A stretch of DNA of 60,639 nt from contig CAZABP010000027.1 of NCBI GenBank assembly GCA_964483245.1, forward strand, positions 1 through 60,639. The letters run 5' to 3'. The position numbers were made by a program, and so were the translations under genes. Numbering within the stretch: position 1 is the first letter of the stretch; every line of letters begins with the position of its first letter. Under the pieces are notes generated by a model, which saw only the letters and a list, made by a program, of their open reading frames with translations, was not told the DNA's origin and ran no database searches. The DNA comes from CAZABP01 sp964483245 (GTDB taxonomy: Bacteria; Planctomycetota; UBA1135; UBA2386). Positions 42,016 to 50,135 of this stretch are shown piece by piece.

Positions 42016-44304
42016 ATGTTGCGCCCGCTGCCGCTGTCCCTGCTCGCCCTCATGCTGTCCGCGGCCCCGGGGCAGCAGCCGGATTGGCAGCAGGTCGGCG
42101 CGAAACTCGAGGCGTTCGCAGCGCGCGAGGGCGCAGACAAGGGATTGCACGGGCTCGCGTGGGCGCTGCTCGCCGGGGATCGGATCGTCGCGGCGGGTGG
42201 CAGCGGGCAGATGCGGCCCGGTGGCGCGCCGATGGGGCCGGACACGCTGTGCCGCGTCGGATCGGTCAGCAAGCTGTTCACGGATCTCGCGGTGCTGCAG
42301 CTGGTCGAGGCGGGGCGCGTCGCGCTCGATGAGCCGGTCTCGCGCCACCTGCCGGAGTTCCGCCCCGGTGGGAATGCAGCGCCGATCACGCTGCGGCAGC
42401 TGATGACGCATCACGCCGGGCTGCCGCGCGAGCCGCGGCGCGGGCATTACTTCGAGCCGGCACCACCGGATCTCGCGGCGACGGTCGCGAGCCTGAACGA
42501 GCAGGAGCTGGTCTATGCGCCGGGGGAGCGGATCAAGTACTCGAATGCCGGCCTGGCGGTCGTCGGTCTGGTCCTGCAGGCCGTCGACGGAGTGCCGTTC
42601 GCAGCGGCGATCGACCGGCGGATCCTCACGCCGCTGGGGCTGCGCGACACGTCGTTCCGGCCCGGTGCGCAGCTGCGCACGCGGCTGGCACAGGGATACA
42701 TGTGGACCTACGACGGCCGCGAGTTCGCCGCGCCGACGTTCGATCTGGGCATGGAACCAGCGGCCAATCTGTACGCGACGCCGGCGGACCTCGTGCGGTT
42801 TGCGCGCGTGCTGTTCCTGCGCGGGGAGCATCCGCGGGTCGTGTCCGACGACACGCTGCGGCAGATGTTCACGCCGCAGCTCACACACACAGGACGCAGC
42901 GGCGGGATCGGGCTCGGCGCGTTCGTCGGGCGCTTGGACGGCGCGCTGCGCGTCGGGCACGGGGGGGCGATGTACGGGTTCGCGACCGACTTCGCAGTGC
43001 TGCCGGAGGAAGAGCTCGCGATCGCGGTTGTGCTGACGCACGACTTCACGAACGACGTCGCGGAGCGGATCGCGGACCACGGACTCCGGCTGGCGCGTGC
43101 AGCGCTCGGCGCGGACCGGCTGCCGGAACCGCCGGAGCCGGCCGTGGCGCTCGGGGCGCCGCTCGCGCGGATGCTCGCCGGCGTCTACGGCGAGGGCGAA
43201 GAGCGCCTGCGGCTCGTCGAGCACGGCGGCGAGCTCGTCGCGGAGCCGCGGGAGGGGTTCCGGGTGCAGCTGCGTTTGCGTGCGGGCGAGATCGTCGGCG
43301 AAGGACGCGCCGTGCTCGGCGGCACGCTCGAGCCGCGTCCGGACGGAATCCTCTGGAATGGCAGGTTCCTGGCCCGCGTGCCCGACCGGGCGCCAGACCC
43401 GGCCCCGGAGGCATGGAGCGCGCGGATCGGGGAGTACGGCTGGGACCACGATGTGCTGTACGTGCTCGAGCGCGACGGCGAGCTCGCGATCCTGATCGAG
43501 TGGTTCGCGCAGTATCCGCTGCTGCCGGACGGCGACGCGTTCCGGCTGTCGGACCGCGGGCTGTATCGCGGGGAACGCGTCCGGTTCGTGCAGGAGAGCG
43601 GGGACGCGGTCACCGCGATCGAGATCGGCGGTGTGCTGTACCCGCGGCGGCCGCTCGCGCGCGACGGGCAGACGTTCCGGATCCAGCCACAGCACGACCT
43701 CCCTGCGCTGCGCCGGATGGCGGCCGAGGCGCGGGCGCCCCGTGAGCGCGGCAAGCGGCCGTCGGAGCTGGTCGAGCTGACGGCGATCGAGCCGGGGATC
43801 CGGCTCGACCTGCGTTATTCGACGGCCAACAACTTCCTCGGGTTCGCGGTCTACGAGCGGCCGCGGGCGCTGATGCAGCGGCCGGCGGCGGAAGCGCTCG
43901 CGCGTGCCCATCGCGCTCTGGCGAGCCATGGTTTCGGCCTGCTGGTCCATGACGCGTATCGGCCGTGGTCGGTGACCAAGATGTTCTGGGATGCGACCCC
44001 GCCGGCGCTGCGCACCTTCGTGGCGGATCCTGTGCAGGGTTCGCGCCACAACCGCGGCTGTGCGGTCGACGTCACGCTCTGTGATCTCACGAGCGGCGAA
44101 CCGGCGGCGATGGTGGCTGGCTACGACGAGTTCACGCCGCGGGCATACGCGTACTACCCCGGCGGGACCTCGCGGCAGCGTTGGCTGCGGCGGCTGCTGC
44201 GCGAAACGCTCGCGAACGAGGGTTTCGCGGTGTTGCCGGAGGAGTGGTGGCACTTCGACCACCGCTTGTGGCGGGAGTACCCGGTGCTGGACGAGAAGTT
44301 GTGA
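42016..44304 (+). CDS. Serine hydrolase (beta-lactamase fold) fused to VanX-type D-Ala-D-Ala dipeptidase
   Basis: A 762-residue exported fusion with signal peptide (LSLLALMLSAAPGQ). Domain 1 (~30-390) is a class C beta-lactamase/D-aminopeptidase-like serine hydrolase: SxxK is SVSK (Ser83, Lys86), YxN is YSN (Tyr176), and a VGHGG motif lies near 314. Residues ~400-560 form a beta-rich linker domain typical of such hydrolases. Domain 2 (~575-762) is an M15 D-Ala-D-Ala dipeptidase: the zinc site is SRHNRGCAVD (His678, Asp685), and the ExxWH site is EEWWHFDH (Glu743, His746). Both active sites are intact. Together they suggest periplasmic breakdown or recycling of D-amino-acid peptides from peptidoglycan rather than glycopeptide resistance. 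Confidence 0.9.
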   Translation: MLRPLPLSLLALMLSAAPGQQPDWQQVGAKLEAFAAREGADKGLHGLAWALLAGDRIVAAGGSGQMRPGGAPMGPDTLCRVGSVSKLFTDLAVLQLVEAGRVALDEPVSRHLPEFRPGGNAAPITLRQLMTHHAGLPREPRRGHYFEPAPPDLAATVASLNEQELVYAPGERIKYSNAGLAVVGLVLQAVDGVPFAAAIDRRILTPLGLRDTSFRPGAQLRTRLAQGYMWTYDGREFAAPTFDLGMEPAANLYATPADLVRFARVLFLRGEHPRVVSDDTLRQMFTPQLTHTGRSGGIGLGAFVGRLDGALRVGHGGAMYGFATDFAVLPEEELAIAVVLTHDFTNDVAERIADHGLRLARAALGADRLPEPPEPAVALGAPLARMLAGVYGEGEERLRLVEHGGELVAEPREGFRVQLRLRAGEIVGEGRAVLGGTLEPRPDGILWNGRFLARVPDRAPDPAPEAWSARIGEYGWDHDVLYVLERDGELAILIEWFAQYPLLPDGDAFRLSDRGLYRGERVRFVQESGDAVTAIEIGGVLYPRRPLARDGQTFRIQPQHDLPALRRMAAEARAPRERGKRPSELVELTAIEPGIRLDLRYSTANNFLGFAVYERPRALMQRPAAEALARAHRALASHGFGLLVHDAYRPWSVTKMFWDATPPALRTFVADPVQGSRHNRGCAVDVTLCDLTSGEPAAMVAGYDEFTPRAYAYYPGGTSRQRWLRRLLRETLANEGFAVLPEEWWHFDHRLWREYPVLDEKL

Positions 44305-44314
44305 ACGGATCCCG

Positions 44315-44339
44315 CGTGGTGGTAGTCCCGGCCACCACG
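44315..44339. terminator. Hairpin between convergent genes
   Basis: A perfect 8-bp stem (44315-44322 with 44332-44339) with a 9-nt loop, 10 nt after the stop of the VanX fusion gene and 31 nt from the stop of the opposing subtilase gene. There is no T-tract. It is a reasonable bidirectional terminator candidate. Confidence 0.5.
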
Positions 44340-44370
44340 GTGCGCGCGGCGGCCGCAGCGAGGCGCCATA

Positions 44371-47364
44371 TCAGGGGAGGCGCAGCCCCAACGTCAGGCC
44401 GTTGCTGACGGTCAGCCCGGCGCCGTTCGCCGATGCATCGGTGGTTGCGAGCTGCAGGTGCAGCTCCTGCCATGCGAGCTGGGGGAGCCAGGGAACGACG
44501 AGGCTTGCGATTCCGGCCGAATCCGGAACCAGTGGTTCGTACAGATCGATCCCAACGAGCAGCGAGCAGCCGGGCATCGCGTGACCGGTCAGATCGAACG
44601 GCAGCGGCAAGCCGTTCCAGCTCGTGCGCGAAGCCCCGATCGCAATCGTCGTCAGCGTCGTCTTCGGCAGGCCGCCCAGCGCCAGGTGCAGCACCCGATC
44701 GAGGTGGGGCCGCTCCCAGTCGGCGAGATCGAGACTCGGCGTGCCCTGGCTGCCGCCGCAGCCGATGCCGAACCGCTCGGCTGTCGCGGGAGTCCGATGG
44801 GACAGCAGCCACAGGTCGCCATGCGGATCCGTCGCACCCGTGCCGCCGAAGCAGAGCAGTCCACCGAGCTGCGGCAGATAGGCATACCCCGCTCCGGTGC
44901 GCGCCGGGATCCTGCCGATCGGCGTGCGCGGGATCCAGCCGCCGGAGTTGAGCTCCCACACCTGGGTTCGTGCGCCGGTCCCTTCGTCGCCGCCGACCAA
45001 CAGGACGTTGCCGCGCACGAGGTCGTGCACGAGCGCGTGGCCCTCACGCGCGCTCGGCCGCACCGGAACGTTCGCGAGCTGCCAGGAGGAGCCGGACCAC
45101 AGCCAGGTGCTGTCGTACAGCTGCTGTCCACGCCCACCGAACAGCACGACGCGTTCGCGGGTCGGGTCCCAACAGAGCGCATGCCCGGCGCGCGCGGCCG
45201 GGCGGTTACCCGGAGTCAAACGGGTCCAGGAGATGCCGTCGAACCGCCACAGGTCGTCGAGCGGACCGTTTGCGTTCTCACCCCCGTGCAGCCAGAGGAC
45301 CGCTGCCGACGGATCCCAGGTCATCGCAGCGCGTGCCCGGGCCGATGGGCGCGTGCCGAACGAGCGGGAGATCCAACGCGTGCCATCCCACTCCCAGTGA
45401 TCGTCGAGGAACGTGCTCCCGCGCCGTCCGCCGAACAGGACGATCCGGGCGCGTCGCTCGTCATTCGCGATTGCCGCCGCGCGGCGGGCGGACGGCGCGG
45501 TCGTCGGCCTCGCGTCGGTCCAAGCGGTGCCGTTGAACAACCAGGTACTTGCGTCTTCACTCCCCTCGACGAGCCCGCCGAACAACAGCAGCCTGCCGCG
45601 TGCTGGGTCAGCAGCGAGCGCCGGCTCGGTGCGGGCGGGGGGCTGCTGCGCCGCTGGCTGCGGCTGCCAACCGAGCTCTTCGTTGCGCGCCCCCGGCACT
45701 ACGACTGCGTACGGCAGCGTGCCGATCTCGAGCGACTCGGCACGAACGATCAGGTCGACGTATCCATCTGCCGAAGCCGTGAACGTCACCTGTTCGTACA
45801 GATTGCGGGGTGTCGCCGACCGGGCGAGCAGTGTGGATCCGGCGTACGCCTCGAGCGTCAGATTGCTCCAGTCGCGGCTGGTCAGCACGTGTCGATGCCA
45901 GACGAGGACAGCGCGGTACTGCAGGTCCTTTTGTACGCGGATCCGCCAGCGCGCGTTCGATGCCTGCGGCGTCAGGACGGCCTCGACGAAGTACGCATCT
46001 CCGCGAGCCACAGCGGCGAGCCGATCATCGCGCAGGTAGCCGAGGCCGTATGCGTTGCGATCGAGCGAGGGGTTCTGCGCGGAGATGTCTTCGGTCGTAG
46101 CGAGGATGGCGGCCTTCGTCTCCAGCGCGGTCGCACGGGGTCGCAGACTGCGGTACAGCAGCGCCGCGCCGGCAACCTGCGGGGTCGCGAACGAGGTGCC
46201 GCTGACGACGATGTCCTGGCCCGCGGCATCGATCTTCGGGACCCAGATGAGGTCCCCTTGGGCCACGATGTCCGGGAAGAACCGCTGCGGATCACCATGC
46301 AGCGGTCCGCGGGTCGACCAGGACGTGACCTGGCGTTGGGCGCCGACCGCGCCGACTGCGATCCCGTTCGCGTTCGAGGGGCTGCCGCTGCTCTGGCTGG
46401 CGGTGTTCCCCGCGATCGCCGCGACGACGATGTCGGCTGCCAGCACCGCGGCGTCGAGCGCCTGTTGCGTCGGATGCGTGGGATCGGGGCTGTTGTAGTA
46501 CGCGAGGTTCGCAACGCGCGTGGCATAGAGATCGCGGTCGGCGACCACCTGCTGCCAGGCGCGCACGATCGTCGAGTCCAACGTCAGGCCGTCGGGGAAG
46601 TCAGGCAGCGAGTATCCGACGATGCCTGCCCTCGGCGCGTGCCCGCGGTCGCTGTTCGGACCGCTGTTCCACCGCTCGCCCGCCGCCACCGTCGCGATCT
46701 GGGTGCCGTGGCCATGGAAGTCGTCCGGCGAGATGAAACCGACCTGATGGTTCGCCAACAGGCGTGAGCCGGCGATGCCGCCGCCGGCCTGATTCAGCAC
46801 GTCGCCATCGACAAAGTACAGCGGGTGTGGGCGCTTGGTCGGGCCGGAGTCGGAGTCCTGCCCGGTGTCGAGCACTGCGATCGAGACACCGGTGCCGAGG
46901 ATTCCCGCGGTGTGCAGCGCATCCACGGCGTGGTGGGCAGCATCGGTCGACGTTCGGATCGGAGCGGCCGCGAAGCCGCGGAAACAGTCCGGCCAGATGG
47001 CGGCGACTTCGGGCCGCGCGTGCAGAACGCGTTCGGCACCTGCCGGGAGCTCCACGGCGCAGCCGTCGATCAGCCACCAGGAATCGACGACCCGCCCGCC
47101 GAGCGCGACCAGGTCTGCCGCGAACGACTCGTGCTGCGCGCGTGTGGCGGCAGCGAGGCGTGTGATGAGTGCGCTGCGGTCGGCCGCAGTCTCGACGCGC
47201 GCCAGCTCCGAGCGGTCCGTTGCGAGCGCCGGACGTGGATGGAACTGGATGAGCCACCGTCCCGGGGCAGATTGGCCGCTCGTAGCGGCAGCCTGGGCTG
47301 GCAGCCAGGTGGCGCCGATCAGGAGCAGCGCCGCTGCGCGCGCGAACATGGGGGTGCAAGACAT
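44371..47364 (-). CDS. Secreted subtilisin-like protease with Kelch repeats and Cys module
   Basis: A 997-residue exported protein (signal peptide MFARAAALLLIGATWLPAQA). The S8 peptidase domain (~155-440) has a complete triad: Asp166 in IAVLDTGQDSD, His219 in DFHGHGT, and Ser391 in SGTSFATPQVAG. A ~60-residue prodomain-like region precedes it. Residues ~590-860 contain at least five Kelch blades (for example GRLLLFGG, RIVLFGGRRG, RERVVLFGGRGQQ, GNVLLVGGDEG, GGLLCFGGTG). The last ~130 residues (FGIGCGGSQGTPSLDL ... LPLPFDLTGHAMPGCSLLV) are the Cys module shared with the protein at 3615. The start at 47364 precedes a proper signal peptide. It is divergent from thrS. Confidence 0.92.
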   Translation of the reverse strand: MSCTPMFARAAALLLIGATWLPAQAAATSGQSAPGRWLIQFHPRPALATDRSELARVETAADRSALITRLAAATRAQHESFAADLVALGGRVVDSWWLIDGCAVELPAGAERVLHARPEVAAIWPDCFRGFAAAPIRTSTDAAHHAVDALHTAGILGTGVSIAVLDTGQDSDSGPTKRPHPLYFVDGDVLNQAGGGIAGSRLLANHQVGFISPDDFHGHGTQIATVAAGERWNSGPNSDRGHAPRAGIVGYSLPDFPDGLTLDSTIVRAWQQVVADRDLYATRVANLAYYNSPDPTHPTQQALDAAVLAADIVVAAIAGNTASQSSGSPSNANGIAVGAVGAQRQVTSWSTRGPLHGDPQRFFPDIVAQGDLIWVPKIDAAGQDIVVSGTSFATPQVAGAALLYRSLRPRATALETKAAILATTEDISAQNPSLDRNAYGLGYLRDDRLAAVARGDAYFVEAVLTPQASNARWRIRVQKDLQYRAVLVWHRHVLTSRDWSNLTLEAYAGSTLLARSATPRNLYEQVTFTASADGYVDLIVRAESLEIGTLPYAVVVPGARNEELGWQPQPAAQQPPARTEPALAADPARGRLLLFGGLVEGSEDASTWLFNGTAWTDARPTTAPSARRAAAIANDERRARIVLFGGRRGSTFLDDHWEWDGTRWISRSFGTRPSARARAAMTWDPSAAVLWLHGGENANGPLDDLWRFDGISWTRLTPGNRPAARAGHALCWDPTRERVVLFGGRGQQLYDSTWLWSGSSWQLANVPVRPSAREGHALVHDLVRGNVLLVGGDEGTGARTQVWELNSGGWIPRTPIGRIPARTGAGYAYLPQLGGLLCFGGTGATDPHGDLWLLSHRTPATAERFGIGCGGSQGTPSLDLADWERPHLDRVLHLALGGLPKTTLTTIAIGASRTSWNGLPLPFDLTGHAMPGCSLLVGIDLYEPLVPDSAGIASLVVPWLPQLAWQELHLQLATTDASANGAGLTVSNGLTLGLRLP

Positions 47365-47457
47365 GAGGCTGGTCCGGGTGCGAGACGCGCGGGATTCCGC
47401 GGCAGACGAGGGGGGCAGTTTCACCGCCACCCTGCCGGCCGGCAACCGACCGGTTCC

Positions 47458-47486
47458 TTGTGGGGTCTGCGGCGGCTCGGTCTAAT
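47458..47486 (+). promoter_or_regulatory. Candidate thrS promoter
   Basis: TTGTGG (47458-47463), a 17-nt spacer and TCTAAT (47481-47486; 5 of 6 matches to TATAAT). The thrS ATG at 47499 is only 12 nt after the -10, so a transcript from here would have a leader of about 5-7 nt and no ribosome site. Confidence 0.45.
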
Positions 47487-47498
47487 CCTCCGCCCCGA

Positions 47499-49439
47499 AT
47501 GTCGGACACGATCGAACTCACGCTTCCGGATGGCTCGGTCCGTCCGTTTCCGTCCGGCACCACCGGGCTCCAGGTCGCCGAATCGATCGGCAAGCGCCTC
47601 GCCAAGGACACGGTCGCCGTCAAGCTCGACGGGGAGGTGTGTTCGGCGCAGCTTCCGATCACCCGCTCGGGCCGGTTCGAGGTGATCACCCGGACCACCC
47701 GGGAGGGACTCGAGGTCATCCGCCACTCGGCGGCTCACGTCCTGGCGGATGCCGTCAAGCGGATCCGGCCCAATGCGAAGCTCTGGAAGGGGCCGCCGGT
47801 CGACGATCCGCGTTACGGGTTCTACTACGACATCGACTTCGGCGATCAGGGGATCGGCAACGACGATCTGCCCAAGCTCGAAGAGCTGATGCACGAGATC
47901 ATCCGGGCCGACCTCCCGTTCGTGCGTGAGGAGCTGCCGCGCGCCGAAGCGCGGCGCCTGATGCAAGAACACGGCGAGGACTACAAGGTCACGACGATCG
48001 ATCGGGTCCCGGCCAGCGAGTCGATCAGCTTCTATCGCAGCGGTGATTTCGTGGACCTGTGCCGCGGGCCGCACGTGCCTTCCACGGGGCGGATCGGCGA
48101 GGGGATCGCGGTGCTCTCGATCGCGGGTGCCTACCTGGGTGACGACGCGCACAACCGCATGCTGACGCGGATCTACGGGCACGCGTTCGCGGATCGCAAG
48201 GCGATGGAGACCCATCGTCAGAATCTCGAAGAGGCGGCGCGGCGTGATCACCGCCGGCTGGGCAAGGAGCTGGATCTCTACTCGACGCTCGAGGATCTCG
48301 GCGCCGGCCTCGTGCTCTGGCACCCCAAGGGCGGGTTCGTCCGCCACAAGATCGAGGAGTTCTGGCGCAGTCAGCACCTCGCGGGCGGTTACGACATCGT
48401 CTACTCGCCACACATCGCGAAGGCGGATCTGTGGCACACGAGCGGACATCTCGACTTCTACCGCGAGTCGATGTACTCGCCGATCGACGTCGACGGCAAT
48501 GAGTACCTGCTCAAGCCGATGAACTGTCCGTTCCACATCCAGATCTACAAGAGCAAGCGGCGGTCGTATCGGGAGCTGCCGTTCCGCTGGGCTGAGCTCG
48601 GCACGGTGTATCGGTACGAGAGTCCAGGAACACTGCACGGCCTGCTGCGCGTGCGGGGGTTCACGCAGGACGACGCCCACTTGTTCCTGCGTCCCGACCA
48701 GCTGGATGCCGAGATCGAGCGATGTGTGCGCTTCGTGCTCGACATGCTGCGCGCGTTCGGCTTCGAGCAGTTCCACGTCATGCTGTCGACCCGGCCGGCG
48801 AAGTTCGTCGGCGAGGTGGAGCAGTGGGATCGGGCGACCGACTCGCTGCGGCGTGCGCTGCAGCATCTCGAGTTGCCGTTCGAAGTGGACGAGGGCGGGG
48901 GTGCGTTCTACGGCCCGAAGATCGACGTCAAGATCAAGGACAGTCTCGGCCGGTTCTGGCAATGCTCGACGGTGCAGGCCGACTTCACGCAGCCGGAGCG
49001 CTTCGATCTGTCGTACATCGACACCGATGGCGAGCGCCGGCGGCCGGTCATGCTGCACCGGGCCCTGCTCGGCTCGCTCGAGCGCTTCTTCGGCGTGCTG
49101 GTGGAGCACTGGGGGGGTGCCTTCCCCGTATGGCTGGCCCCGGTCCAGGCCGTCCTCCTGTCGGTCGGTGAGCGTCACGTCGCTCGCGTCGAGGAGCTCT
49201 GCGCTGGGTTGCGTGGGGCCGGCTACCGCGTGGACGCCGACACCTCTGGTGAGAAGATCGGCCAGAAGGTCCGTCATCACCTGTGGCAGGAGAAGGTGCC
49301 GCTCGTGGGAGTCGTCGGCGACCGGGAGCTCGACAGCCGAGGCGTGACAGTGCGGCACCGGAGCGAGGGCGAGGTCGGGTTGCTCGGCGAGCCGGAGCTG
49401 CGTGCGTACCTGGAGCGGCTGCTCGCAGAACGCCGATGA
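47499..49439 (+). CDS. thrS: Threonyl-tRNA synthetase
   Basis: A 646-residue class II synthetase, full length. It has an N-terminal TGS domain (~1-62), an editing domain with the zinc/His motif HSAAHVLADAVKRI and DLCRGPHVPSTG, and the catalytic core: motif 1 region around DIVYSPHIAKADLW, MNCPFHIQIYKS, motif 2 FRWAELGTVYRYE with HGLLRVRGFTQDDAH, and motif 3 RALLGSLERFFGVL. The anticodon-binding domain starts PVWLAPVQAVLLSV. It is the first gene of the thrS-infC pair. Its mRNA may be nearly leaderless. A GC-rich hairpin follows the stop immediately. Confidence 0.97.
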   Translation: MSDTIELTLPDGSVRPFPSGTTGLQVAESIGKRLAKDTVAVKLDGEVCSAQLPITRSGRFEVITRTTREGLEVIRHSAAHVLADAVKRIRPNAKLWKGPPVDDPRYGFYYDIDFGDQGIGNDDLPKLEELMHEIIRADLPFVREELPRAEARRLMQEHGEDYKVTTIDRVPASESISFYRSGDFVDLCRGPHVPSTGRIGEGIAVLSIAGAYLGDDAHNRMLTRIYGHAFADRKAMETHRQNLEEAARRDHRRLGKELDLYSTLEDLGAGLVLWHPKGGFVRHKIEEFWRSQHLAGGYDIVYSPHIAKADLWHTSGHLDFYRESMYSPIDVDGNEYLLKPMNCPFHIQIYKSKRRSYRELPFRWAELGTVYRYESPGTLHGLLRVRGFTQDDAHLFLRPDQLDAEIERCVRFVLDMLRAFGFEQFHVMLSTRPAKFVGEVEQWDRATDSLRRALQHLELPFEVDEGGGAFYGPKIDVKIKDSLGRFWQCSTVQADFTQPERFDLSYIDTDGERRRPVMLHRALLGSLERFFGVLVEHWGGAFPVWLAPVQAVLLSVGERHVARVEELCAGLRGAGYRVDADTSGEKIGQKVRHHLWQEKVPLVGVVGDRELDSRGVTVRHRSEGEVGLLGEPELRAYLERLLAERR

Positions 49440-49440
49440 A

Positions 49441-49462
49441 GCCCGGCGCCGACGCGCCGGGC
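49441..49462 (+). terminator. GC-rich hairpin between thrS and infC
   Basis: A perfect 9-bp stem (49441-49449 with 49454-49462) and CGAC tetraloop, starting one nucleotide after the thrS stop. It is followed by GTCTCCCTGTCTTGG, not a T-tract. It could terminate or attenuate thrS transcription or protect the thrS mRNA 3' end; a candidate infC promoter follows it. Confidence 0.5.
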
Positions 49463-49473
49463 GTCTCCCTGTC

Positions 49474-49503
49474 TTGGCCGCAGGGTGTGGCATCGGGTAG
49501 GCT
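49474..49503 (+). promoter_or_regulatory. Candidate infC promoter
   Basis: TTGGCC (49474-49479), an 18-nt spacer and TAGGCT (49498-49503), followed by CCCGGCC. It shares the TANNNT plus CCCGGC layout with other candidate promoters here. It lies after the thrS hairpin and before AGGAGGA at 49528. Confidence 0.4.
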
Positions 49504-49544
49504 CCCGGCCCTTTCACCACGAATCTCAGGAGGACTTTTGCTTC

Positions 49545-49571
49545 ATGACGAGGATGCATGACGTTTCCTAG
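49545..49571 (+). other. Possible leader mini-ORF overlapping the infC start
   Basis: An 8-codon frame (MTRMHDVS, stop TAG 49569-49571) with the strongest ribosome site of the region, AGGAGGA at 49528-49534, 10 nt before its ATG. It overlaps the infC ATG (49558) in another frame, whereas infC itself has only a poorly spaced GAGGA. Translation of infC may depend on it. This is a reading from spacing alone. Confidence 0.35.
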
Positions 49572-50106
49572 GGGCGGCGGATCGCGCCGCGCCGCACCGC
49601 TGCCGCAAGGGCCGCGGGTCAACCAGCAGATCCGGATCCGCCAGGTGCGGGTCATCGACGACGAGGGGAAGCAGCTCGGCGTCATCGAGACAGCCGATGC
49701 GCTGGCATTGGCGAGCCACAAAGGCCTCGATCTGGTCGAGATCGCGCCGAACCAACGGCCGCCGGTCTGCCGGATCATGGACTTCGGCAAGTACAAGTAC
49801 GAGCTGAAGAAGAAGGAGCAGGCGAGCCGGCGCAAGCAGCACCAGTCACAAGTCAAGGAGCTTCGTGTGCGCCCGAAGATCGGTGAACACGACGTCCAGA
49901 CGAAGGTGAAGCAGGCGCGTGACTTCCTGGCAGCCGGAGACAAGGTGCAGGTGACGTGCCTGTTCCGCGGGCGCGAGCTTGCGCACAAGGACGTCGCACG
50001 GCGCGTCGTGATGCACGTCTTCGAGCTGCTGCAGGACATCGCGAAGATCGAGCGCGAGCCGATCATGGAAGGCAAGCGCATGGTCATGCTCCTGACCAAG
50101 CGCTGA
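49558..50106 (+). CDS. infC: Translation initiation factor IF-3
   Basis: A 182-residue IF-3, which binds the 30S subunit and checks start codon and initiator tRNA. The N-domain is INEQI-like VNQQIRIRQVRVIDDEGKQLGVIETADAL with APNQRPPVCRIMDFGKYKYE. The lysine-rich linker is followed by the C-domain KELRVRPKIGEHDVQTKVKQARDFL and VTCLFRGRELAHKD. A 20-residue Gly/Arg-rich extension precedes the family start. An in-frame TGA at 49546 limits the start to ATG 49558 or later; the unusual infC start codons AUU or AUC known from enterobacteria are not seen. It is the last gene of the thrS side of the split cluster. Confidence 0.95.
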   Translation: MTFPRGGGSRRAAPLPQGPRVNQQIRIRQVRVIDDEGKQLGVIETADALALASHKGLDLVEIAPNQRPPVCRIMDFGKYKYELKKKEQASRRKQHQSQVKELRVRPKIGEHDVQTKVKQARDFLAAGDKVQVTCLFRGRELAHKDVARRVVMHVFELLQDIAKIEREPIMEGKRMVMLLTKR

Positions 50107-50135
50107 GCTCCCGGCCAGCGCCACAGGGACCACGC

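Noticed and set aside
42016..44304. Glycopeptide (vancomycin) resistance locus
   Set aside because: VanX-like zinc motifs are present, but there is no vanH or vanA ligase and no VanR/VanS pair beside it; a cell-wall recycling role fits better.
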